A DNA stretch of 12,828 nucleotides from an uncultured Clostridium sp. (lineage in GTDB: Bacteria; Bacillota; Clostridia; Lachnospirales; Lachnospiraceae), in the NCBI GenBank assembly GCA_900552885.1, contig USBM01000039.1, positions 1 through 12,828 of the forward strand. The letters run 5' to 3'. This document shows, one piece after another, positions 6,595 through 12,828 of this stretch. The position numbers and the translations under genes are program-made. Every line of letters starts with the position of its first letter. Positions within the stretch are counted from its first letter, which is position 1. Below the pieces are notes generated by a model that was not told where the DNA came from, did no database searches, and saw nothing but the letters and a program-made list of their open reading frames with translations.

Positions 6595-8718
6595 TTGAAG
6601 GTACAATTCGCAAAGACGCTAAGACAATATAATAAGGAGAATCTGGCAAAGGATATGGTTGCGGGATTGATCATTATGGCAGTATCCATACCCATATCCA
6701 TGGGATACGCACAGATTGCGGGACTGCCGGCGGTATACGGTTTATATGGTTCGGTGTTTCCAATCCTGATCTTTGCGTTGTTCTCGACGTCACCGCAATT
6801 TATCTTTGGGGTGGATGCGGCACCGGCAGCATTGATCGGTTCTGCTTTGTTAAGTCTTGGAGTGGAGAGCGGATCGAGAGAGGCAATGCATGTGGTTCCG
6901 GTGTTGACCTTCTTTGTAGCATTATGGCTGCTTGCATTTTATGTGATAAAAGCGGGTAAGTTGGTCAATTACATATCGGCTCCTGTTATGGGTGGATTCA
7001 TTACGGGTATCTGCACGACAATTATTCTCATGCAGATACCGAAGCTGATGGGCGGAACAGCAGGTGTAGGAGAATTAGCGGAGTTGATTGAGCATATTGC
7101 AGGTACGGTATCTACGATTAATGTACCATCCATTGTGCTCGGTCTTATTGCATTGGCCATTCTTCTGATTGCCAAACGTCTGGTTCCTAAGTTTCCGATG
7201 GCAGTTTTATTGATGGCAGCGGGAGCAGTTATGACAAAGTTCTTTCCTGTGGAGCAATGGGGAGTGAAGACGTTAGATGCGGTTGAGACAGGGATGCCAA
7301 GATGGAGTGTGCCATCATTTACTGCAGTATCACTGAAAGAGGCGGTTACGATCAGTCTGTCGGTTGCGGTGGTGATCATGGCAGAGACGTTATTGGCAGA
7401 GAATAATTTTGCAAACAAGAATGGTTACCGGCTGGATGATAATCAGGAGATCCTGGCTTTTTCCATGGGTAATTTTTTAGCGGCATTTACCGGCTGCTGT
7501 CCGATCAATGGTTCGGTATCAAGAACGGCAATGGGAGAGCAGTATCAGGCAAAGACACAGCTTACGGGAATTGTGGCAGGACTTTCAATGATCGTGTTGT
7601 TACTTGTGGGAACGGGCTTCATTGGTTATCTTCCGGTTCCGATTCTGACGGCTATTGTGATCTCCGCATTGCTTGGAGCAACCGAGTTTCATTTAGCAGC
7701 GAGATTGTGGAGAGTAAGCCGTACAGAGTTCTTTATCTTTATGGGTGCTTTCTTTGGAGTGTTAATGCTTGGTACGGTCAACGGGGTACTGATCGGAGTG
7801 ATTCTGTCATTTTCAGAAATGATCATCCGGACATCCAAACCGGCAAGATGTTTTCTTGGTATCCAGCCGGGGCACAGCCATTTTCGGGATATTAAGGAAA
7901 GCAGTCAGATTCATCCGGTGGAAGGTGTTGTGATCTACCGGTTTAGCAGTAATCTATTCTTTGCGAATATTCAGGTGATGAAAGCAGATATTGAACATGC
8001 AATCAAGGACGACACCAAAGCAGTGATTCTTGATGCCAGCGGTGTGGGAAGTGTCGATATCACAGCGGCGGATAGTCTGGAATTGCTATATCAGTCCCTG
8101 AAGGCAAAAGGAATCCGGTTCTATATCACAGAGCATATTGCATCCGTGAATGAACAGTTCCGGAAGTTAGGGTTAGGACATCTGATCGAGGAAGGCTGTG
8201 TGCGCAGGACAATTCACATTGCATTGAAGGATATGGGGATTTGCCGTCCGTATCCGCTGGAAGGTGGTGTGACGAACGAAGAGAAAAGCGCATCCAGAAA
8301 ACGTGCAGACAACCGGGTGCAGGAATTTGTCTGGGCATTTGGTGCAGAATCGGAAGAACAGATGGAGAAACAGATCCGGTTACAGATTGAGCAGTTGAAA
8401 AGGACGGGTGATGTGGAAGAATTGATTCATGGACGCTGGGCACATATGGAAGCGTTAGATGAAGATGAATGGTTGGAACATCTCGAAGAACATTTGAAGG
8501 AGATTGTACATATATCGGGTAAGGATGAGCGGTCGCTTGCTATTCGGATTGAGGAACACAGAAGAGAGGTGCATGACCGGATCGCAAAGGAGCATCCGGA
8601 ACTGGCACAACGATTCAAGGAGCGGCGGCATATACTGGATCAGAATTTGAAAGAACGGCATCCGGAGATCTATGCACTTGTGGTTAATCTCCGGGAGAAA
8701 GCGACAAAAGATAAATAA
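6595..8718 (+). CDS. SulP family inorganic anion transporter with STAS domain and long C-terminal tail
   Basis: A 707-residue protein starting at TTG 6595, with AAGAAGGA (6581-6588) 6 nt upstream. Residues 1-415 form the hydrophobic SulP/SLC26 core, with DMVAGLIIMAVSIPISMGYAQIA-like start motif (20-42), YGLYGSVFP (48-56), FGVDAAPAALIG (71-82) and NGSVSRTAMG (305-314). Residues 443-548 are a STAS domain containing LDASGVGSVDITAADSL (479-495), comparable to the anti-sigma-antagonist loop. SulP proteins carry sulfate, bicarbonate or organic anions across the cytoplasmic membrane; the substrate here is not determined. After the STAS domain there is an extra, highly charged, helical region (about 575-707) rich in Glu, Lys, Arg and His with the related pieces AKEHPELAQRF and KERHPEIYALV; typical family members end near 550-600. 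It starts 20 bp after the VOC gene stop, so it is likely cotranscribed with the PaaK-type gene. Confidence 0.85.
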   Translation: MKVQFAKTLRQYNKENLAKDMVAGLIIMAVSIPISMGYAQIAGLPAVYGLYGSVFPILIFALFSTSPQFIFGVDAAPAALIGSALLSLGVESGSREAMHVVPVLTFFVALWLLAFYVIKAGKLVNYISAPVMGGFITGICTTIILMQIPKLMGGTAGVGELAELIEHIAGTVSTINVPSIVLGLIALAILLIAKRLVPKFPMAVLLMAAGAVMTKFFPVEQWGVKTLDAVETGMPRWSVPSFTAVSLKEAVTISLSVAVVIMAETLLAENNFANKNGYRLDDNQEILAFSMGNFLAAFTGCCPINGSVSRTAMGEQYQAKTQLTGIVAGLSMIVLLLVGTGFIGYLPVPILTAIVISALLGATEFHLAARLWRVSRTEFFIFMGAFFGVLMLGTVNGVLIGVILSFSEMIIRTSKPARCFLGIQPGHSHFRDIKESSQIHPVEGVVIYRFSSNLFFANIQVMKADIEHAIKDDTKAVILDASGVGSVDITAADSLELLYQSLKAKGIRFYITEHIASVNEQFRKLGLGHLIEEGCVRRTIHIALKDMGICRPYPLEGGVTNEEKSASRKRADNRVQEFVWAFGAESEEQMEKQIRLQIEQLKRTGDVEELIHGRWAHMEALDEDEWLEHLEEHLKEIVHISGKDERSLAIRIEEHRREVHDRIAKEHPELAQRFKERRHILDQNLKERHPEIYALVVNLREKATKDK

Positions 8719-8784
8719 TGAATAGGCAATAGGTTCTGGGGAAGCTGCAGTTCTTAGAGTTTTGCAATTGTGTCATCCGATTCA

Positions 8785-8813
8785 TTGACAAGAGATAAGG
8801 AGAGTGTCATAAT
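8785..8813 (+). promoter_or_regulatory. Strong sigma-A-type promoter with extended -10 for the YoaK-family gene
   Basis: A perfect TTGACA (8785-8790), a 17-bp spacer and CATAAT (8808-8813) preceded by TGT (extended -10, 8805-8807). Transcription should start near 8820, giving a leader of about 100 nt before ATG 8919. The leader contains an inverted repeat TGATTA (8858-8863) / TAATCA (8873-8878) with a 9-nt loop, but I recognise no riboswitch class in it. Confidence 0.65.
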
Positions 8814-8918
8814 AGCACCCGGATGAAAGGTTATTATCGGGGAGAATACATTACAGTTGATTATTGGTAGAGTAATCACTGGGAAATGCACTATATATAA
8901 GATTAGGAGATGACGACC

Positions 8919-9623
8919 ATGAATGTAAGTAAAGCAAAACAGACATCGGAATCCATTGAACTAGGTGTGTTACTTGCTATATCCGGCGGTATGATGGATG
9001 CATATTCTTATATGGCAAGAGGCAAAGTGTTTGCCAATGCACAGACCGGTAACATGTTACTGTTTGGCGTGTATTTATCGCAGGGAGAGTTTGCAAAGGC
9101 AATGCATTATTTCTGCCCGATCATTGCTTTTACCATTGGTATTGCGATGGCGGATCTGGTTCGGATGACAGGAAATAAGAAGTTACATTGGAGACAGCTT
9201 TCCGTATTGTTGGAGGCAATTATCTTGTTTGCAGTTGGCTTTATTCCGATGAATATGAATCTGCTTGCGAACAGTCTGACTTCTCTGGCGTGTGGCATTC
9301 AGGTAGAGAGTTTCCGTAAGATTCATGGAAGAGGCATTGCTACAACAATGTGTATCGGTAATCTGCGGAGTGCCACACAGAATATGTGTGATTATGTGAA
9401 GGGTAGGGATGTGCATAGCCTGCATAATGGAATCCTTTACTTTGGAATTATTGCGTTCTTTATCTTTGGTGCGATCATGGGAAATATTGCGATCGGATAT
9501 TTGGGAGGACATGCAATCTTTGTGAGTGCGGTGCTATTAGTGATTGCATTTTCTATCATGTTCATTGACCGGGAGAAAGAAGAGATTGAAGCGTTGAAAG
9601 AGCGGATTGAGGAGAAGTTATAA
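8919..9623 (+). CDS. YoaK/DUF1275 family membrane protein
   Basis: A 234-residue integral membrane protein with about six hydrophobic segments (near 14-32, 66-84, 96-113, 114-130, 170-190 and 197-216). It shows the family hallmarks GGMMDAYSY (23-31) and FANAQTGNMLLFG (38-50), plus the later CIGNLRSATQNM (145-156) typical of YoaK-like proteins. The biochemical function of DUF1275 is not established; small-molecule transport has been suggested for the fold but is not demonstrated here. ATG 8919 is preferred over the in-frame ATG at 8910, because AGGAG (8905-8909) directly abuts the latter and is 9 nt from the former. The short C-terminus (217-234) is a charged helix. It is preceded by its own strong promoter, so it is probably a single-gene unit. 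Confidence 0.85.
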   Translation: MNVSKAKQTSESIELGVLLAISGGMMDAYSYMARGKVFANAQTGNMLLFGVYLSQGEFAKAMHYFCPIIAFTIGIAMADLVRMTGNKKLHWRQLSVLLEAIILFAVGFIPMNMNLLANSLTSLACGIQVESFRKIHGRGIATTMCIGNLRSATQNMCDYVKGRDVHSLHNGILYFGIIAFFIFGAIMGNIAIGYLGGHAIFVSAVLLVIAFSIMFIDREKEEIEALKERIEEKL

Positions 9624-9680
9624 TATAGAAGGATATTCCTTGAACCTTAAATACATAAAGATTGATTAGAACAGGCACTT

Positions 9681-9717
9681 TTCGGCTAATTCATAATGAG
9701 AATGAATATTAGCCGAA
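9681..9717. other. Long inverted repeat (hairpin) between the YoaK-family gene and thrH
   Basis: TTCGGCTA (9681-9688) pairs with TAGCCGAA (9710-9717), and the inner ATTCAT pairs with ATGAAT with a 2-nt bulge, leaving a 7-nt loop. There is no T-run after either arm, so it is a poor rho-independent terminator; it could still protect the 3' end of the upstream mRNA or be a protein site. The loop and inner arm (9698-9712) loosely resemble a Fur-type palindrome, with 11 of 14 positions matching the TGATAAT-N-ATTATCA core, but AT-rich sequence makes such matches common. Confidence 0.5.
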
Positions 9718-9767
9718 GGGCGATTAATTATATTGTACCGGTTTGGATGATTTAGGATATTTCCTGC

Positions 9768-9796
9768 TTGCAACGATAGGAAACATAACATATAAT
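9768..9796 (+). promoter_or_regulatory. Promoter of thrH with overlapping inverted repeat
   Basis: TTGCAA (9768-9773), a 17-bp spacer and a perfect TATAAT (9791-9796). Predicted start near 9803, leader about 80 nt. A 6-bp inverted repeat, TTTCCT (9760-9765) and AGGAAA (9778-9783), brackets the -35 box and might be an operator; that part is speculative. Confidence 0.6.
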
Positions 9797-9883
9797 AGAA
9801 CATAGTTTATGGCAATTCAGAGTAATAAAGTACATGCTGAATTGGCACGAATCGATGAATATGAGTATAACGGAGGATGAGAG

Positions 9884-10483
9884 ATGAATATCGTATGTTT
9901 GGATTTAGAGGGTGTATTAGTACCGGAGATTTGGATCGCATTTAGTGAGGCAACCGGAATTCCGGAACTTAAGAGAACGACAAGAGATGAGCCGGATTAT
10001 GATAAGTTAATGAACTTCCGCTTGAATATATTGAAAGAGCATGGATTGGGACTGAAGGAGATTCAGGAGACGATTGCAAAGATCGATCCGATTCCGGGTG
10101 CAAAAGAATTCTTAGATGAGTTGAGAAGTATTACACAGGTTATTATCATTAGTGATACCTTTTCGCAGTTTGCAGGTCCTTTGATGAAGAAGTTAGGATA
10201 TCCGACTATCTTCTGCAATGAATTAGTAGTAGCAGATGACGGCGAGATCACCGGTTTTAAGATGCGTTGTGAGCAGTCAAAATTAACTACAGTTAAGGCA
10301 TTACAGTCAATCGGTTATGACACGATTGCAAGTGGTGACAGCCACAACGATCTTGGTATGATTCTTGCAAGTAAGGCAGGATTCCTGTTCAAGAGTACGG
10401 ATGCGATCAAGGCAGAGTATCCACAGTTACCGGCATATGAGACATATGATGAATTGATGGCAGCCATCAAGGCAGCATTATAG
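9884..10483 (+). CDS. thrH: Bifunctional phosphoserine phosphatase / homoserine phosphotransferase ThrH
   Basis: A 199-residue HAD-superfamily enzyme matching Pseudomonas ThrH over nearly its full length. The N-terminus CLDLEGVLVPEIWIAF carries the nucleophile Asp7 and the ThrH-type Glu9 in place of the second Asp of ordinary SerB. TTRDEPDYD (32-40), IISDTFSQF with Ser90/Asp91 (88-96), Lys133 and the metal-binding loop SGDSHND (150-156, Asp152 and Asp156) complete the active site. ThrH dephosphorylates phosphoserine and can pass the phosphate to homoserine, linking serine and threonine synthesis in the cytoplasm. GGAGGA (9872-9877) lies 6 nt before ATG 9884. It has its own promoter and is followed by a rho-independent terminator, so it is a monocistronic unit. 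Whether the transferase activity exists in this species is not shown by sequence. Confidence 0.9.
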   Translation: MNIVCLDLEGVLVPEIWIAFSEATGIPELKRTTRDEPDYDKLMNFRLNILKEHGLGLKEIQETIAKIDPIPGAKEFLDELRSITQVIIISDTFSQFAGPLMKKLGYPTIFCNELVVADDGEITGFKMRCEQSKLTTVKALQSIGYDTIASGDSHNDLGMILASKAGFLFKSTDAIKAEYPQLPAYETYDELMAAIKAAL

Positions 10484-10504
10484 AAATCACATAATGTATA
10501 ATGG

Positions 10505-10532
10505 ATGGGGTTGTTCGTGCAGCCCCATTTTT
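10505..10532 (+). terminator. Rho-independent terminator after thrH
   Basis: ATGGGGTTG (10505-10513) pairs with CAGCCCCAT (10520-10528) with one U-G wobble around a 6-nt loop, followed by TTTTT (10528-10532). It lies 22 bp past the thrH stop codon. Confidence 0.85.
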
Positions 10533-10629
10533 GTGTATAAGTAATTAAGCAGGAGTAGGATTTGTTTGATGATAGGATCATTCAATGGATGACTGATACG
10601 CAGAGTAGAGATATGGAGGATGAATAGCT

Positions 10630-11826
10630 ATGGCAATAGTGAGTTTAAAGAAGGGTGAGGGACGTACGTTAAAGGCGGGTGGAGCCTGGGTATACGATAA
10701 TGAGATCGCAAGTATTATGGGGAGCTTTGAGGATGGCGATATAGTCATTGTGAAAGACTTCGATGGATATCCGATGGGAAAAGGATTCATTAACCGGAAT
10801 TCAAAGATTACGATCCGGATGATGACCCGTCATGAAGATGTTGAAGTAGATGAAGCATTTATTAAAATGAGGGTAAAGAATGCATGGGAGTACCGGAAGA
10901 AAGCGGTCGATACAAGTTCCTGCCGTGTGATCTTTGGGGAAGCGGATTTTCTGCCGGGCATTATTATAGACAAGTTTTCAGATGTGTTAGTCGTACAGTC
11001 ATTAGCACTTGGCATTGACCGGTTTAAGTTGATGATCGTGGATGCCTTGAAGGAGGTAATGGCAGAAGATGGTATTACCATTCGGGGTGTGTATGAGCGA
11101 AGTGACGTGAAGGTGCGTAAGCAGGAGGGCATGGAGTTATATAAGGGATTTATTGGCGAAGAATTTGATACGAAGGTTCCGATCGTAGAAAATGGTGTCA
11201 AATATATCGTAGATGTAAAGGATGGGCAGAAGACCGGATTTTTCCTAGATCAGAAGTATAATCGTCTGGCGGTACAACGTTTCTGCAAGGATGCGAAAGT
11301 GTTAGACTGTTTTACCCATACAGGTTCCTTCGCACTAAATGCAGGAATTGCCGGAGCAGCATCGGTGCTTGGCGTGGATGCGTCAGACCTTGCGGTAGCA
11401 CAGGCAACAGAGAATGCGGCACTTAACGGGTTATCCGATACGGTGCGATTCCAGAGTGCTGATGTGTTTGATCTGCTGCCGAAGTTAGAGGAACAGGGCG
11501 AGCAGTATGATGTGGTGATTCTTGATCCGCCGGCATTTACCAAGTCCAGAAATTCCATTAAGAATGCGACAAAAGGATACCGTGAGATCAATATGCGGGG
11601 ATTGAAATTAGTGAAAGATGGTGGTTATCTTGCAACGTGTTCGTGCTCTCATTTTATGAGTTATGAATTATTTACCAAGACGATCAACGAAGCGGCACAT
11701 TCGGTGCATAAGCGGCTGCGTCAGGTAGAGTTTCGCACACAGTCACCGGATCATCCGATTCTTTGGGCGGCGGATGAGTCGTATTATTTGAAGTTCTATA
11801 TCTTCCAGGTTGTGGATGAAAAGTAA
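10630..11826 (+). CDS. rlmI: RlmI-type class I SAM-dependent 23S rRNA (cytosine-C5) methyltransferase
   Basis: A 398-residue protein with the three-part RlmI architecture: an N-terminal PUA RNA-binding domain (about 1-75), a central EEHD-like domain with the signature GEADFLPGIIIDKF (103-116), and a C-terminal Rossmann methyltransferase (about 180-398). SAM-binding motif I is LDCFTHTGSFAL (225-236), the acidic residue at the end of the second strand is in GVDASD (248-253), motif IV is LDPPAFTKS (298-306), and TCSCS (336-340) holds the catalytic cysteine expected for m5C formation. In E. coli RlmI methylates C1962 of 23S rRNA; homologues in Firmicutes are assigned by similarity only. GGAGGA (10615-10620) is 9 nt before ATG 10630. 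It lies between two terminators and is its own unit; I could not find a convincing promoter in the 97 bp after the thrH terminator. Confidence 0.85.
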   Translation: MAIVSLKKGEGRTLKAGGAWVYDNEIASIMGSFEDGDIVIVKDFDGYPMGKGFINRNSKITIRMMTRHEDVEVDEAFIKMRVKNAWEYRKKAVDTSSCRVIFGEADFLPGIIIDKFSDVLVVQSLALGIDRFKLMIVDALKEVMAEDGITIRGVYERSDVKVRKQEGMELYKGFIGEEFDTKVPIVENGVKYIVDVKDGQKTGFFLDQKYNRLAVQRFCKDAKVLDCFTHTGSFALNAGIAGAASVLGVDASDLAVAQATENAALNGLSDTVRFQSADVFDLLPKLEEQGEQYDVVILDPPAFTKSRNSIKNATKGYREINMRGLKLVKDGGYLATCSCSHFMSYELFTKTINEAAHSVHKRLRQVEFRTQSPDHPILWAADESYYLKFYIFQVVDEK

Positions 11827-11833
11827 TGAACAG

Positions 11834-11866
11834 AGAGTGATCGAGGAAATTCGGTTGCTCTTTTTT
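11834..11866 (+). terminator. Rho-independent terminator after the RlmI-type gene
   Basis: The arm from 11834 to 11844 pairs with 11851-11861 (three G-U wobbles, 6-nt loop), and a run of six T follows (11861-11866). It sits 8 bp after the stop codon. Confidence 0.65.
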
Positions 11867-11886
11867 ATTGTGCATGGGTTTACATG

Positions 11887-11895
11887 TGATATAAT
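11887..11895 (+). promoter_or_regulatory. Extended -10 element, possibly the original promoter of the broken HD gene
   Basis: TGA followed by a perfect TATAAT (11890-11895) forms an extended -10 motif; the best -35 candidate, TTGTGC at 11868-11873 with a 16-bp spacer, is weak. No intact gene follows. It may be the former promoter of the HD-domain gene whose 5' end has been replaced; this is inference. Confidence 0.4.
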
Positions 11896-11898
11896 AAA

Positions 11899-12127
11899 AC
11901 AAATTACCGTTTATAGGGATAATACACTTATTATTTTTGATGAAATTCAAATGTGCGAAAGAGCATTAACTTCGTTAAAATATTTTTCGGAAGAGGCTCC
12001 GGAATATCATGTAATGGCTGCGGGAAGCCTGTTGGGTGTAGCAGTGAACCGGGAAAATATTCTTTTCCGGTAGGCAAAGTCCAGATGCTGACTATGTACC
12101 CAATGGATCTGGAAGAGGTATTGTGGG
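11899..12127 (+). pseudogene. Internal fragment of a DUF4143/AAA_14-type ATPase gene, frameshifted
   Basis: About 76 codons recognisable as the middle of the AAA ATP-binding domain of DUF4143-type proteins (normally about 400-450 residues). The first frame reads LIIFDEIQMCERALTSL (Walker B and following helix), then KYFSEEAPEYHVMAAGSLLG. It then runs into a stop at 12071-12073. The neighbouring frame continues the same family sequence with YSFPVGKVQMLTMYPMDLEE, so one base has been lost near 12051-12053, probably from a run of G (expected CGGGGAAAATAT). The Walker A region and the whole C-terminal DUF4143 domain are missing. There is no start codon with a ribosome site. The fragment lies between the extended -10 element and the truncated HD gene, so it looks like debris of a recombination or deletion event. 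Confidence 0.75.
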
Positions 12128-12634
12128 TGGTATGCCAATGAATTGGGCTATGGTGAGGATGCCGAGTATTGGGCCATTGTAGGATTATTACATGATATTG
12201 ATTTTGAGTTATACCCGGAAGAACATTGCCTGAAAGCGCCGGACATGCTGCGGGAAGCTGGTGTGGGTGAAGATGTGATTCATGCAGTATGCTCGCATGG
12301 ATATGGCATTACCGTGGGATGTGGCGTAACAATTGATGTGGAACCGGTTCATGAGATGGAAAAGGTTCTGTTTGCGGCAGATGAGTTGACCGGATTGATC
12401 TGGGCAGCAGCGTTAATGCGTCCGTCAAAGAGTACGAAGGACATGGAACTGAAGTCCCTTAAGAAGAAATATAAGTCAAAAGGATTTGCGGCAGGCTGTT
12501 CGAGAGAAGTGATCGAACGGGGAGCCGAGCAGCTTGGCTGGGAATTAAATGAATTATTAGAAAAGACCTTGCAGGCGATGGCGGCATCTGAGGACACAAT
12601 TAAGGCTGAGATGGAAGCAGAAGGTCTGGAATAG
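12128..12634 (+). pseudogene. HD-domain hydrolase gene with its 5' end missing
   Basis: The frame gives WYANELGYGEDAEYWAIVG, then LLHDIDFELYPEEHC, SHGYG, FAADELTGLIWAAALM and a basic KSLKKKYKSKGF stretch, ending at a TAG at 12632-12634. This is the conserved body of a small HD-superfamily hydrolase (family length about 185-190 residues), with the central HD pair, a downstream His and the final Asp of AADELTG. The roughly 25-30 N-terminal residues holding the first metal-binding His are absent. Immediately upstream the sequence switches to the ATPase fragment. No ATG lies in frame; TTG 12143 could give 163 residues but has no ribosome binding site. An 18-bp imperfect tandem duplication (12299-12334) adds a second GCGVTI after GYGITV. 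I judge it a recently inactivated gene; a low-level truncated product cannot be excluded. Confidence 0.7.
12299..12334 (+). repeat. Diverged 18-bp tandem duplication inside the HD remnant
   Basis: GGATATGGCATTACCGTG (12299-12316) and GGATGTGGCGTAACAATT (12317-12334) share 12 of 18 bases and encode GYGITV and GCGVTI. Without the second copy the protein would read GYGITV-DVEP, as I expect for this family. Duplication in frame is seen; the expected family sequence is from memory. Confidence 0.5.
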
Positions 12635-12648
12635 AGAAAGATGGACAA

Positions 12649-12775
12649 TCCGTCGCCTTTCACCCTTGCACAGCGTAAGTGACGGACGCGCATGTTTTAG
12701 GTTGTGAACCCGGCTTTGGGGTGGTGTCATGTTGCCGCAGGCACATTCGCATTACGACTCGCACGCAGCAGACAC
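12649..12775. other. GC-rich, hairpin-rich non-coding segment of unknown nature
   Basis: By my count 12651-12770 is about 58% GC with roughly a dozen CpG steps, clearly richer than the neighbouring genes and the AT-rich tail after 12776. It contains several inverted repeats: TCCGTCGC (12649-12656) with GTGACGGA (12679-12686); an ACCC/GGGT pair within 12708-12721; TGCC (12733-12736) with GGCA (12740-12743); and GTGTC (12724-12728) with GACAC (12771-12775), which encloses the previous hairpin. No convincing protein frame with a ribosome site is seen on either strand. It could be a structured RNA (either strand) or the end of a mobile element such as a group II intron fragment; I cannot identify a known class. 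Confidence 0.35.
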
Positions 12776-12828
12776 TAATACTCCTTATAATAAGCGAACT
12801 CACGTAAAAGAAGATATGGATTCTTGAA

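Noticed and set aside
6969..7418. Minus-strand open frame of about 149 codons opposite the SulP gene
   Set aside because: Antisense shadow of the SulP transmembrane core; no recognisable domain and no ribosome site, while the plus frame is unambiguous.
8910..8918. ATG 8910 as start of the YoaK-family protein
   Set aside because: The AGGAG site directly abuts it with no spacing, whereas ATG 8919 is 9 nt downstream of the site.
12349..12693. Minus-strand open frame of about 114 codons opposite the HD remnant
   Set aside because: It is antisense to a clearly family-matching frame, has Ser/Ala-rich shadow composition and lacks a ribosome binding site.
12751..12774. Minus-strand mini-frame after AAGGAG starting GTG and ending after seven codons, as a leader peptide
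   Set aside because: A ribosome-site-like AAGGAG precedes it, but seven codons cannot be distinguished from chance and no downstream gene on that strand would be controlled.
1..12828. CRISPR array, tRNA/rRNA genes, toxin-antitoxin pair, transposase, or phage genes
   Set aside because: I found no regularly spaced repeats, tRNA cloverleaf, rRNA stretch or transposase/integrase motifs on either strand. The only mobile-type trace is the DUF4143 ATPase fragment, which is not itself a transposase.

Overview
All recognisable genes lie on the plus strand. The protein families (a five-helix LTA-synthase-like enzyme, a YihS/AGE-type sugar isomerase, a cytoplasmic GH5 hydrolase, PaaK, SulP, YoaK/DUF1275, ThrH, RlmI and a DUF4143-type ATPase fragment), the AGGAGG-type ribosome binding sites and the moderate GC content suggest a gut clostridium, most likely of the family Lachnospiraceae. 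That assignment is inference from gene content; no rRNA marker is present.

Layout. The window opens with the last 34 codons of an unidentified gene (1-105). A well-formed sigma-A-type promoter (110-138) then drives a membrane-anchored LTA-synthase/phosphoglycerol-transferase-like enzyme (184-2403). A second promoter (2443-2471) starts a two-gene sugar operon: an AGE/YihS-like isomerase (2504-3745) and an intracellular GH5 glycoside hydrolase without a signal peptide (3803-4837). These could release and isomerise a hexose such as mannose inside the cell. Next come three tightly packed genes: a phenylacetate-CoA-ligase-type enzyme (4926-6167), a small VOC-fold protein whose reading frame touches the ligase stop codon, and a SulP anion transporter with a STAS domain and an unusual charged C-terminal tail of about 130 residues (6595-8718). 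Two single genes follow, each with its own near-consensus promoter: a YoaK/DUF1275 membrane protein (8919-9623) and the phosphoserine phosphatase/homoserine phosphotransferase ThrH (9884-10483, with a rho-independent terminator). RlmI-type 23S rRNA methyltransferase (10630-11826) also ends in a terminator.

The last kilobase is a degraded junction. A frameshifted piece (about 230 bp) of a DUF4143-family AAA ATPase gene abuts an HD-domain hydrolase gene that has lost its start codon and first histidine, behind what may be the original extended -10 promoter. The HD remnant carries a diverged 18-bp tandem duplication. It is followed by a GC-rich (about 58% by my count over 12651-12770), hairpin-rich, non-coding segment that could be a structured RNA or the remnant of a mobile element; I could not identify it.

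No complete new defence or mobile system is visible. The best leads are the isomerase/GH5 pair, the PaaK-VOC-SulP cluster, the SulP tail, and the terminal scar with its GC-rich structured stretch.
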